Below, in pieces: positions 4,912 through 10,305 of a DNA stretch of 10,305 nt. Source of the DNA: Candidatus Peregrinibacteria bacterium (GTDB lineage: Bacteria; Patescibacteriota; Gracilibacteria; Peribacterales; Peribacteraceae); the NCBI GenBank assembly GCA_016201685.1, contig JACQCJ010000103.1, positions 1-10,305 of the forward strand. Direction: 5' to 3'. Under the pieces are notes generated by a model, which made no database searches, was not told the DNA's origin, and was given only the letters and a program-made list of their open reading frames with translations. The translations under genes were made by a program, and so were the position numbers. The first letter of the stretch is position 1, and the number at the start of each line of letters is the position of its first letter.

Positions 4912-5400
4912 ATGAATCCCTACGGACGCATTTTTCAATCTCTCAACGAGGCCGACGTGCGGTACATCGTCGTGGGCGGCGTGGCGATGAATCTCCTGGG
5001 CTATCCCCGCTTCACCGGAGACATCGATATTCTTCTGGCTCTCGATAAGGAAAATCTCGTGAGAATGGAGAAGCTCATGGGGAACATGGGATACCAAAAG
5101 CGACTGCCCATCGATATGCAAGAACTGGGAGATGAGAAAAAAGTTCTCAACTTGATGGAGCAAAAGCATCTCATTGCCTTCACGTTTCACCATCCTGATG
5201 AGCCGCAATTCGGCATTGACGTCATCGTCGGAGAATCCTTGCGATTCGAGCGCTACGCCGAGCATCGTGTTCTGGTGGATATATGGGATATATCCATTCC
5301 GGTGGTTTCCATCGATGATCTCATCGGCATGAAGAAAGCATCCGGTCGAAAAAAAGACGCCGATGACGTCGCCCTTCTGCTACAATTGAAAGGCCCATGA
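4912..5400 (+). CDS. Nucleotidyltransferase-fold protein (AbiEii/MNT-like)
   Basis: A 162-residue protein with a Pol-beta-type nucleotidyltransferase core. YIVVGGVAMNLLGYPRFTGD (18-37) contains the GG and the R-x-T-x-D-I-D active-site pattern (D37 and D39), with a possible third acidic residue in FGIDVI. SIDDLIGMKKASGRKKDADD near the C-terminus is the usual L-x-x-x-K-x-x-x-x-R-x-K-D-x-x-D helix of such proteins. Relatives act as toxins (AbiEii, MenT), as antitoxins that AMPylate HEPN toxins (MNT), or as housekeeping transferases. It overlaps a 55-residue ORF by 4 bp (ATGA), which suggests a two-gene module. No HEPN gene is next to it. The substrate cannot be told from sequence. Confidence 0.8.
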   Translation: MNPYGRIFQSLNEADVRYIVVGGVAMNLLGYPRFTGDIDILLALDKENLVRMEKLMGNMGYQKRLPIDMQELGDEKKVLNLMEQKHLIAFTFHHPDEPQFGIDVIVGESLRFERYAEHRVLVDIWDISIPVVSIDDLIGMKKASGRKKDADDVALLLQLKGP

Positions 5401-5564
5401 ACGACGATCAATCCATCTCTTTCGATCTCGATTATCTCCGGCGCTGCAAGGCCAGCACGCCGGAACAGCGCCTCGATTGGCTGGCGGCAGCGCAGGAATT
5501 CGCGAGCGCGAAGAAGACGGTGCGTCCATTCTCCTTTTCATCAGAGAAAGCACCCAAGCGATAA
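5397..5564 (+). CDS. Small soluble partner of the nucleotidyltransferase, 55 aa
   Basis: ATG 5397 overlaps the TGA of the nucleotidyltransferase gene, and TAA is at 5562-5564. The product is acidic and polar at the start (MNDDQSISFDLDYLRR), then has an amphipathic stretch, TPEQRLDWLAAAQEFASAKK (about 20-39), and a basic Ser/Lys tail. There is no membrane segment. The T/S-P-E-x-R-L-x-W-L-x-x-A-x-E-F pattern recalls short proteins I have seen encoded beside nucleotidyltransferases, where a toxin-antitoxin pairing has been suggested. That resemblance is from memory. The stop-start overlap and in-frame coding character support translation by coupling. Convergent with the glycosyltransferase gene, it ends 15 bp from that stop. 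Confidence 0.65.
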   Translation: MNDDQSISFDLDYLRRCKASTPEQRLDWLAAAQEFASAKKTVRPFSFSSEKAPKR

Positions 5565-5579
5565 CATCATTCATTTCGA

Positions 5580-7316
5580 TCACTCCGGCATTTTCCACGG
5601 CGAACGGAACGATAGTTGCAGATTCGCGATGGGCACAAGCCCCTTGGCGCACGGAGGTGCGTTCGTTCCAAAGAGCGGCGCGAGATCGGGGAATGTGGAG
5701 GCGGGATCGCCTACCATGATCATCGCCCTGCTCGCGATCGTGTCGTGCGTGTTGCGGATGAGAGGGTGCGTGCTTGGCAGGTACGGATGGGCGAATTCCA
5801 TCAAGGGGCCGTAGGGCGAATGCTTCGCGAAGGCCACCATCCTCACCCCTTGCGACACTGCAAATCGTTCCAGATGGCAGGCGTCCAGGAGACGATCGAA
5901 CTGTTGCGTGACGGAGGCGCGCGCGGCGAACCCATTCCTCCGCCATGCCTGCAATTTTTCCATATGCATTGGGCTGGGGTGGTAGAAGAGCACGAGAATG
6001 CCGAGCAGCAGTGCGACCGGGGCGAAGGCGAAAAGACTCGCGTGATCCGACCGGAGATGCGAAAGAAACGGCAGGATGAGAGCGGCATACGCCGGGCCTG
6101 CGAAGGCAAAGTGATAGTCGTTGTAGTTCCCCCCGCTGCCAACCGCCAAGCAGACGAGATACAGCGACGCTCCTGCCGCAAGGTGCCGCCAGAAAAGCGA
6201 GCGCCCCCTGCGGAACGCAGTGGCCATGAGGACGATCCACAGACACGTCCAAGAGACAAGCCATATTACCTGGCGCCAGTAGTACGCGCTCGGGCGTGCG
6301 CTATGATCTGCGATCATTCTCGTGGCATCCCATAGTACGTAGCCGCTGTGTAGAATATGTAGTAAGAGCAGAGACATGCCCAACGAGAACACGGCTGTTT
6401 TCCATCGATGATCCGTCGTCAGGAGTAAGGGGTAGAGTATCCAGAGCAGCAAGAGTACGAATCCCCAGAGAGGCGCTATGTAAAAATCGACGAGGTTGCC
6501 AAAAATTCTGCGCACCGCAAGACCTCGCATCAGAAGCGGTTCTGCGTGGAGTTCTTGGATGCGCATCTGCATGGCCGGGAGGTAGAGCGTGAAATAGGAA
6601 TGGAAGCTGCCCAAAACCAAGAGGCCGAGCATTCCGAATACTCCCGCAAGAATGAGGGGGGCTAGAAACACCCGCACGAAGTGTCGAGCATCCTTCGCGA
6701 GCAGTAGCGCGGCAGCGAGGGCAACAAGGAGGAATGGCTCCTTCATTCCCGCAGTGCCAAGCAGCAGCAGTGACCGTGCGATGAGTGCAACGCGTGTCCG
6801 CTTGCCTTCGTAGCCGATGCTCAGGACGTAGAGAATGCCGAAGAAGCTGCCAAATGATTCCGTCTGCAGCGCGCCGCTGTGTTCTTCCACATAGAGCATG
6901 AGTTGAATGCTGAAGAGCACCACGATGCCCGTGATCACTCCTCGCCAGATTTGAGCTTCCATTCGCCGTGTTTGTCGCCATGCGTACAGGCCGAATGCCG
7001 CCGGGATCCCAGCAAATCCCAGAACCTCCACCGCCGTTGCAAGCCGTTCGCCTCCCGTGAACAGGAGTGAAAGAGCCGCCAGCAGGAACATTCCCGGCGG
7101 CTTCGATTCGAACAGATCCACGTAGGGCTTCAGTCCGTTCAGCATGCCTCGGCCGATGATGGTGTAGAGCAGATAATCCTCGTGTACGGGCCCCCGCGCC
7201 TCATTCGCAAGCATGAAGAACAGATCCAGGAGACCCTTCACCATCACCATTGCCCCGAAAATCAGGAGAATCCAGAGCAGCCATATCCGCCACTGTCGAA
7301 TTCTCAGAGTGCGCAT
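5580..7316 (-). CDS. GT39/PMT-like integral membrane glycosyltransferase (GT-C fold)
   Basis: A 578-residue protein with about 10-12 hydrophobic segments. Residues 45-51 (HEDYLLY) and 62-77 (LKPYVDLFESKPPGMF) form the first outer loop: the acidic pair and the P-Y-x-D-x-F-x-x-K-P-P-G block are typical of ArnT/PMT-type GT-C enzymes. These use polyprenyl-phosphate sugars to modify lipids, glycans or proteins outside the membrane. The acceptor cannot be predicted. The C-terminal 150 residues are less hydrophobic and probably extracytoplasmic. The start at 7316 follows TAGAAT by 7 nt and places Arg-rich MRTLRIRQW before helix 1; the frame stays open further upstream but would run into the tRNA gene. 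It stands alone on its strand with no sugar-pathway genes beside it. Confidence 0.75.
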   Translation of the reverse strand: MRTLRIRQWRIWLLWILLIFGAMVMVKGLLDLFFMLANEARGPVHEDYLLYTIIGRGMLNGLKPYVDLFESKPPGMFLLAALSLLFTGGERLATAVEVLGFAGIPAAFGLYAWRQTRRMEAQIWRGVITGIVVLFSIQLMLYVEEHSGALQTESFGSFFGILYVLSIGYEGKRTRVALIARSLLLLGTAGMKEPFLLVALAAALLLAKDARHFVRVFLAPLILAGVFGMLGLLVLGSFHSYFTLYLPAMQMRIQELHAEPLLMRGLAVRRIFGNLVDFYIAPLWGFVLLLLWILYPLLLTTDHRWKTAVFSLGMSLLLLHILHSGYVLWDATRMIADHSARPSAYYWRQVIWLVSWTCLWIVLMATAFRRGRSLFWRHLAAGASLYLVCLAVGSGGNYNDYHFAFAGPAYAALILPFLSHLRSDHASLFAFAPVALLLGILVLFYHPSPMHMEKLQAWRRNGFAARASVTQQFDRLLDACHLERFAVSQGVRMVAFAKHSPYGPLMEFAHPYLPSTHPLIRNTHDTIASRAMIMVGDPASTFPDLAPLFGTNAPPCAKGLVPIANLQLSFRSPWKMPE

Positions 7317-7323
7317 GACAAGG

Positions 7324-7329
7324 ATTCTA
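7324..7329 (-). promoter_or_regulatory. -10-like hexamer of the glycosyltransferase gene
   Basis: TAGAAT on the minus strand lies 7 nt (CCTTGTC) before ATG 7316. No ribosome binding site is present. It fits the leaderless pattern and rules against starts further upstream. Confidence 0.5.
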
Positions 7330-7367
7330 CAGGAATTGATCCATGGCATTCTCTGACGTTCAGAAAC

Positions 7368-7442
7368 TGGTGACCCCGGCGGGAATTGAACCTGCATTTA
7401 CCCCTTAGGAGAGGGTCGTTCTATCCATTGAACTACGGGGTC
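7368..7442 (-). tRNA. tRNA-Arg (anticodon CCU), CCA encoded
   Basis: The minus strand folds into a full cloverleaf. The acceptor stem is GACCCCG/CGGGGTC with discriminator A and encoded CCA (7368-7370). The D-stem is GTTC/GAAC with GG in the loop. The anticodon stem is ACCCT/GGGGT with a loop CTCCTAA, so the anticodon is CCT (plus-strand 7407-7409), reading AGG. The variable loop is 4 nt. The T-arm is GCAGG-TTCAATT-CCCGC, with one A-C mismatch in the stem. The gene is 72 nt plus CCA. It lies 31 bp downstream of the RelE-like toxin gene on the same strand. Confidence 0.95.
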
Positions 7443-7473
7443 GGTAGAGCGTTACTGACCTACTCTACTTCTT

Positions 7474-7740
7474 TCAGAGCCCTCGATACACGTCTTTCCG
7501 ATGCCCGATGCGGATGATGGTGATGATGCGGATGTGCGAGGCGACTTCGTACACGATGCGGTAGTTTCTCACGCGTATACGGTAGTGATGATCGTACCCT
7601 TGAATCTTTTCCACTCCGGATGGAAACGGATCGTGCGCCAACGCGGCGATGCGCTCGCGTATGGCATCAAGCACGAAGCGAGGAAATCGCCGAATCTCAC
7701 GCAGGACCGACTCCTTCAGAACGATGCGATAGCTGGTCAT
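7474..7740 (-). CDS. RelE/ParE-superfamily toxin
   Basis: This is an 88-residue basic protein with the RelE/ParE layout: MTSYRIVLKESVLREIRRFP, then a helical pair, then the sheet YRIRVRNYRIVYEVASHIRI and the ending IRIGHRKDVYRGL. The Y-R-I-R-V-x-x-Y-R-I-x-Y-x-V and I-x-x-I-x-x-I-G-H-R-K-x-V-Y patterns are characteristic. RelE members cleave mRNA in the ribosomal A site and ParE members block gyrase. The Arg-rich core and C-terminal H-R-x-x-x-Y fit the RNase branch better, but the assignment is not certain. The ATG overlaps the antitoxin stop by 4 bp, so the genes are translationally coupled. The length is normal. Confidence 0.9.
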   Translation of the reverse strand: MTSYRIVLKESVLREIRRFPRFVLDAIRERIAALAHDPFPSGVEKIQGYDHHYRIRVRNYRIVYEVASHIRIITIIRIGHRKDVYRGL

Positions 7741-7979
7741 GGTCGTTTTACCGGAAATGCTCGTTCGAAGGGCACAGTTTTCTCGTGTTTCCGCGCCTCG
7801 ATCGCCGCGATATCTTCCATTTCTTCGAAGGCTCGCATGAGCATTTCATATTCTTCGGGAGGTACGAGCACCGACTTCGGTTTGGAATTGACGATCAGCA
7901 TCACCGATTGATCATCGGGGATCGCCTTCGCTCCGTTGAGCTTGAGCGCCTGTAACGTGATGGTCTGAATTTGGTGCAT
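7737..7979 (-). CDS. Phd/YefM-type antitoxin
   Basis: This is an 80-residue partner of the RelE-like toxin. MHQIQTITLQALKLNGAKAI at the N-terminus would form the DNA-binding/dimer fold. The central block VMLIVNSKPKSVLVPPEEYEMLMRAFEEMEDI is the family signature (strand, P-x-x-x-L-V-P-x-E-x-Y/F, helix), and the C-terminal tail EARKHEKTVPFERAF should wrap the toxin. ATG 7979 is chosen. The GTG at 8030 (97 aa) has an AGGAG 11 nt upstream but would add an atypical 17-residue leader spanning a TATAAC hexamer. Antitoxins of this type usually autorepress their operon with the toxin as corepressor, and no operator was resolved here. Confidence 0.85.
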   Translation of the reverse strand: MHQIQTITLQALKLNGAKAIPDDQSVMLIVNSKPKSVLVPPEEYEMLMRAFEEMEDIAAIEARKHEKTVPFERAFPVKRP

Positions 7980-7988
7980 AATAGAGAG

Positions 7989-7994
7989 GTTATA
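7989..7994 (-). promoter_or_regulatory. -10-like hexamer of the Phd/RelE-type operon
   Basis: TATAAC on the minus strand lies 9 nt before ATG 7979. It supports the shorter antitoxin, but there is no good -35 box. Confidence 0.4.
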
Positions 7995-8045
7995 AAACAC
8001 CTTTATTGTACTCTTTTTCTCGATCGTCACAAGCAGAACCGCTCC

Positions 8046-8825
8046 TCATCTTTGACGACGTTTCGGCCGAGCCGTTCGTCTCGTTTCAGGCAGGAAATCC
8101 CACATCATCTGCCACCAGATTCTGTAACTCTCCGCGAGACGGGGGCTCACCATCACGAAAATCGTCAGGTCGTCAGCCACTGTCCCGAAACCGAGCCCTG
8201 TGAAGGTGACGACGTGATCGCCGAAGACTTCGATCGCCGATTCGCTCGTGTACTTCTTGGGGGCGAATTTGTAGGGCTTTCCGACGATGTTCGGGACGTG
8301 AGGAGCTTTCTCCTGCACCTCCCAATCGAAGATATGGTGAAAGCGAATGTTCTTCTTCCGCGCTTCCGCGAGGAACCATGTGGTGAATGTTTCCAGGCGC
8401 GGATCGAACCAGCCGCCCTTTGCGCCGAATTCGTACATGTCTTCCTCCACTTTGAGCGCCTCTCTGAGGTAATTTTTCATGCCTTCCAAGCCTTTGAAGA
8501 TGTACGCGCGCTCCGGCGCGCGATGTTTCCGATACGTGGCCAACAGATCAGGTAACTCGGCTTTCAACCGCGATTGCTTCTCTTCGACGAACTCCAAGAA
8601 TTTCCCCGGGTCCACGGCTTCGTACAGGGTCTCGCGTTGGCCGAACACTTCGTACACCAGTCCCTTTTCAATCAAGCGATGCAGCGCGTCGTAGGCATTG
8701 CTTCGGTGCACCTTCGAGCGCAGCGCGATCGTCGATACTCCCGATCCTCCATACACGATCAGCGCGTGGTAGATCTTCGCCTCATTCATACTCAAGCCCA
8801 GGTCTTCGAAGAGGTGAGTACTCAT
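8046..8825 (-). CDS. TrmB-family transcriptional regulator
   Basis: A 259-residue protein. Residues 5-72 are a winged helix-turn-helix of TrmB type (LFEDLGLSMNEAKIYHALIV, then VSTIALRSKVHRSNAYDALH, then LIEKGLVYEV). Residues 73-100 form a charged coiled-coil-like helix (FLEFVEEKQSRLKAEL). Residues 105-245 correspond to the C-terminal effector region (AYIFKGLEGMKNYLREALK, then FGDHVVTFTG), followed by a basic tail (RRTARPKRRQR). TrmB proteins in archaea sense sugars, and many bacterial relatives have unknown ligands. The gene is divergent from the symporter with an 87-bp shared gap holding repeats, so it probably regulates that transporter and itself. The ATG follows TACTAT by 6 nt. Confidence 0.85.
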   Translation of the reverse strand: MSTHLFEDLGLSMNEAKIYHALIVYGGSGVSTIALRSKVHRSNAYDALHRLIEKGLVYEVFGQRETLYEAVDPGKFLEFVEEKQSRLKAELPDLLATYRKHRAPERAYIFKGLEGMKNYLREALKVEEDMYEFGAKGGWFDPRLETFTTWFLAEARKKNIRFHHIFDWEVQEKAPHVPNIVGKPYKFAPKKYTSESAIEVFGDHVVTFTGLGFGTVADDLTIFVMVSPRLAESYRIWWQMMWDFLPETRRTARPKRRQR

Positions 8826-8912
8826 GTCGCCATAGTAGCTACACCTTCGTAGTCTTGGCTACAAATAAATAAAATATAACATTTTATCGTATTTGTCATT
8901 CTATCGATTGCC
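8826..8912. promoter_or_regulatory. Divergent control region with possible TrmB operator
   Basis: The 87-bp gap contains an 8-bp palindrome GTAGCTAC (8835-8842), a GTAG-N6-CTAC motif (8849-8862), and a GCTACA direct repeat at 8838-8843 and 8858-8863, exactly 20 bp apart (about two helix turns). The TACTAT hexamer of the regulator (8832-8837) overlaps the first element, as expected for autorepression. The half toward the symporter is AT-rich (8864-8907), with TATCGA (8902-8907) 5 nt before ATG 8913 as a weak hexamer. Confidence 0.45.
8832..8837 (-). promoter_or_regulatory. -10-like hexamer of the TrmB-family gene
   Basis: TACTAT on the minus strand lies 6 nt (GGCGAC) before the ATG. It overlaps the GTAGCTAC palindrome, so a bound regulator would block it. 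Confidence 0.5.
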
Positions 8913-10190
8913 ATGGCGATAATGTCATTTGCTAGCGGTTATCTTCTCTTGCTCGCCTTCGGCGCGGCGATGATTGTCATTACTTTTCTCGGTTCTCGGA
9001 CAGAGACGTACCGGAAGACACAGGTGGGATTTCTCGCGGCAGGGAGGAACGTGCCGTGGACGCTGGGGGCGTTCTCCATTGCCGTCTCGTGGATCTGGGC
9101 TCCGGCGCTGTTCGTCAGTGTGCAGGAAGCATTCCAACAGGGCATTCCTGGTATTTTCTGGTTCACGTTTCCCAACATTCTGTGCCTTTTCATCATGGCG
9201 CCGCTTGCGCTGCGGGTGCGGGAGTACCTGCCGGAAGGCTACACCCAGCCGGAGTGGATCCGTCGTCGTTTCGATGAGCGAACGCACAAGATGTATCTCA
9301 TCCCTTTCTTCTGGTATCAGCTCATGGCGGTGACGGTGCAGCTGTACGTGGGAGGCAGCATTTTTCATCTCCTGACGGGAGTGCCATTGCAGGCCGTGAT
9401 GATCATCATCCTGCTCTTCACGTTGGCTTACTCGGCGATTTCCGGCATGCGCGCATCGATCATTACGGATTTCCTCCAGTACGCGATGATCATCCTCGGC
9501 GGCCTTCTTGTGTTGCCGTGGACGATCTGGTCGGCCGGCGGTCTTGGTGCCGTCCTCAAAGGAATCGGCGGCATCACCGGTCAGCACACGAGCATCTTCG
9601 ATCCGGGAGTGGCCTTTTCCTTCGGCATCATCACGACCATCGGCCTCATCTCGGGAGTTCTCTCCGATCAGCAACACTGGCAACGCGCCTTCGCCATCGA
9701 AAAATCGCATCTGCGGATCTCGTACATCGTCGGTGGCGTCCTGTTCGGGATCGTCCCCCTCTCGCTCGCCGCTCTCGGTTTCCTCGCCGCCAATCCCGCG
9801 GTGGGAGTTTCCCTCCCCCAAGGCGCCGATCCATCCATGATCGGCATTCTGGTCGTGGCGAAGTTTCTCCCGGCCTGGGCCGTCGCCGCATTCGCCGTGA
9901 TGTTGCTCGCCGCTCTCTGCTCCGTCCTCGATTCCGGCATGGTCGCAGCAGCGTCGCTCTATGCCGTGAATTGTTGTCCATACACGTCTGCGGAACGCTC
10001 TCTTCTGAACAAGCGTTTTCTTCGTGAGTCTCTGGATGAGAACGATACGATCATCCAGGCGCAGTTGGATAGGAAGGTGATTCGGAGGAGCAGAATCGGG
10101 ATGATCGGGATCAGCGCCGCCGGATTGGCCGTTGCTCTCGGGGTCATCTATACTCGTTTCACTAAGGATCCACCGATAAATAACTTCTAA
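8913..10190 (+). CDS. Sodium:solute symporter (SSS family), C-terminally truncated
   Basis: The product is 425 residues with about ten membrane helices. Family marks are FLAAGRNVPWTLGAFSIAVS (40-59), YTQPEWIRRRFD, SAISGMRASIITDFLQYAMI, SDQQHWQRAFAIEK and LLAALCSVLDSG (the Ser/Asp sodium-site helix). The substrate is unclear; SSS members import sugars, amino acids, carboxylates or vitamins with Na+. Typical members have about 13 helices and 450-550 residues. Here the sequence stops just after the helix IGMIGISAAGLAVALGVIY, and the last seven residues (DPPINNF) appear to be encoded by the end of an insertion sequence at about 10166. Function may therefore be lost. ATG 8922 is an alternative start. 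It is divergent from the TrmB gene. Confidence 0.85.
   Translation: MAIMSFASGYLLLLAFGAAMIVITFLGSRTETYRKTQVGFLAAGRNVPWTLGAFSIAVSWIWAPALFVSVQEAFQQGIPGIFWFTFPNILCLFIMAPLALRVREYLPEGYTQPEWIRRRFDERTHKMYLIPFFWYQLMAVTVQLYVGGSIFHLLTGVPLQAVMIIILLFTLAYSAISGMRASIITDFLQYAMIILGGLLVLPWTIWSAGGLGAVLKGIGGITGQHTSIFDPGVAFSFGIITTIGLISGVLSDQQHWQRAFAIEKSHLRISYIVGGVLFGIVPLSLAALGFLAANPAVGVSLPQGADPSMIGILVVAKFLPAWAVAAFAVMLLAALCSVLDSGMVAAASLYAVNCCPYTSAERSLLNKRFLRESLDENDTIIQAQLDRKVIRRSRIGMIGISAAGLAVALGVIYTRFTKDPPINNF
10166..10186 (+). repeat. Probable terminal inverted repeat of the right IS
   Basis: It begins GGATCCACCG and continues with ATAAATAACTT. About 12 of 21 positions match 159-179 read on the minus strand. It would be confirmed by an inverted copy at the far end of the element. 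Confidence 0.4.
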
Positions 10191-10220
10191 ATCTTTGGTT
10201 GGAGGAGCATACTGCACTCC

Positions 10221-10305
10221 ATGACTCCCGCCCTCGTACTTTCACTCGAACAGAGCATCGGCCGGAAATACGACATATTGAAAACGACGATGAATGAACG
10301 GCAGC
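10221..10305 (+). CDS. ISAzo13-family-like transposase, N-terminal fragment
   Basis: An open frame from ATG 10221 runs off the window after 28 codons: MTPALVLSLEQSIGRKYDIL then KTTMNERQ. The segment K-Y-D-I-L-x-x-x-M-N-E-R aligns with S-Y-A-L-L-x-x-x-L-D-E-R of the left-edge transposase, so both appear to be members of one family but not copies of one element. GGAGGAG at 10201-10207 is a ribosome-binding-like site, but at 13 nt from the ATG it is further than usual. Too little is present to see the catalytic core. The transposase reads away from the window's genes. Confidence 0.55.
   Translation, partial: MTPALVLSLEQSIGRKYDILKTTMNERQ

Larger units (their letters stand above)
10166..10305 (+). 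mobile_element. 5' end of a second ISAzo13-like insertion sequence (partial)
   Basis: The left end is placed at the GGATCC (10166-10171) because the following 21 nt resemble the tip of the left-edge element (shared GGA tip, AT and AATAACT at the same offsets), and because the symporter reading frame loses family character exactly there. A transposase-like N-terminus starts 55 nt in. The remainder lies beyond the window. The boundary is inferred to within a few bases. Confidence 0.5.

Noticed and set aside
5580..7397. Glycosyltransferase start at 7397 with a 27-residue extension
   Set aside because: The extension would be encoded across the tRNA 3' end and the TAGAAT hexamer. The Met at 7316 gives a normal membrane-protein N-terminus.
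7368..7442. tRNA 3' end as an integration (att) site
   Set aside because: No copy of the tRNA 3' segment and no integrase gene were found elsewhere in the window.
7444..7468. GTAGAG...CTCTAC stem between the RelE-like gene and the tRNA
   Set aside because: A 6-bp stem with a 13-nt loop and no T-tract is too weak to call a terminator.
8925..10217. 430-codon minus-strand open frame opposite the symporter
   Set aside because: An antisense shadow: a charged low-complexity product, whereas the plus strand encodes a clear SSS protein.
1..10305. Composite transposon carrying the whole window
   Set aside because: The outward IS pair invites this, but ftsW, murA, lspA and a tRNA are core genes, and the elements seem to be different family members. 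Independent insertions are simpler.

Overview
The window looks like a chromosomal segment of a small-genome bacterium, tentatively of the Patescibacteria/CPR radiation (Peregrinibacteria/Peribacteria-like). The reasons are moderately high GC, tightly packed genes, a degenerate metallo-beta-lactamase-fold protein with the PGEY motif often seen in that group, many toxin-antitoxin-type modules, and genes that mostly lack a Shine-Dalgarno sequence and instead carry a -10-like hexamer 6-10 nt before the start codon. The phylum is an inference. The standard genetic code fits (TGA is a stop).

Layout. At the left edge (1-179) lies the 5' end of an ISAzo13-family-like insertion sequence reading leftward. 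Next comes a 39-codon membrane-protein gene with a perfect ribosome binding site and a terminator (198-365). A cell-envelope block follows: ftsW (minus, 490-1665), lspA (plus, 1769-2269), murA (plus, 2356-3615) and a metal-site-less beta-lactamase-fold protein (plus, 3768-4301). The three spacers bordering lspA and murA each contain a long palindrome built of 7-bp tandem words, with a different word in each spacer.

The middle is accessory. It holds a HicB/HicA pair (minus, 4328-4788), a nucleotidyltransferase overlapping a 55-residue partner (plus, 4912-5564), a large GT39-like membrane glycosyltransferase (minus, 5580-7316), tRNA-Arg(CCU) (minus, 7368-7442) and a Phd/YefM plus RelE/ParE pair (minus, 7474-7979).

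On the right, a TrmB-type regulator (minus, 8046-8825) is divergent from a sodium:solute symporter (plus, 8913-10190). The symporter appears cut off at its C-terminus by a second ISAzo13-like element, whose transposase starts at 10221. The two elements point outward from the window.

How the genes relate: ftsW and murA belong to peptidoglycan synthesis and lspA to lipoprotein maturation. MurA has Asp in place of the usual catalytic Cys, the known basis of intrinsic fosfomycin insensitivity. The TrmB regulator probably controls the adjacent symporter and itself. No clearly new defence system or CRISPR array is visible. The best candidates for under-described biology are the heptad palindromes, the nucleotidyltransferase/small-protein module, and the systematic leaderless promoter layout.
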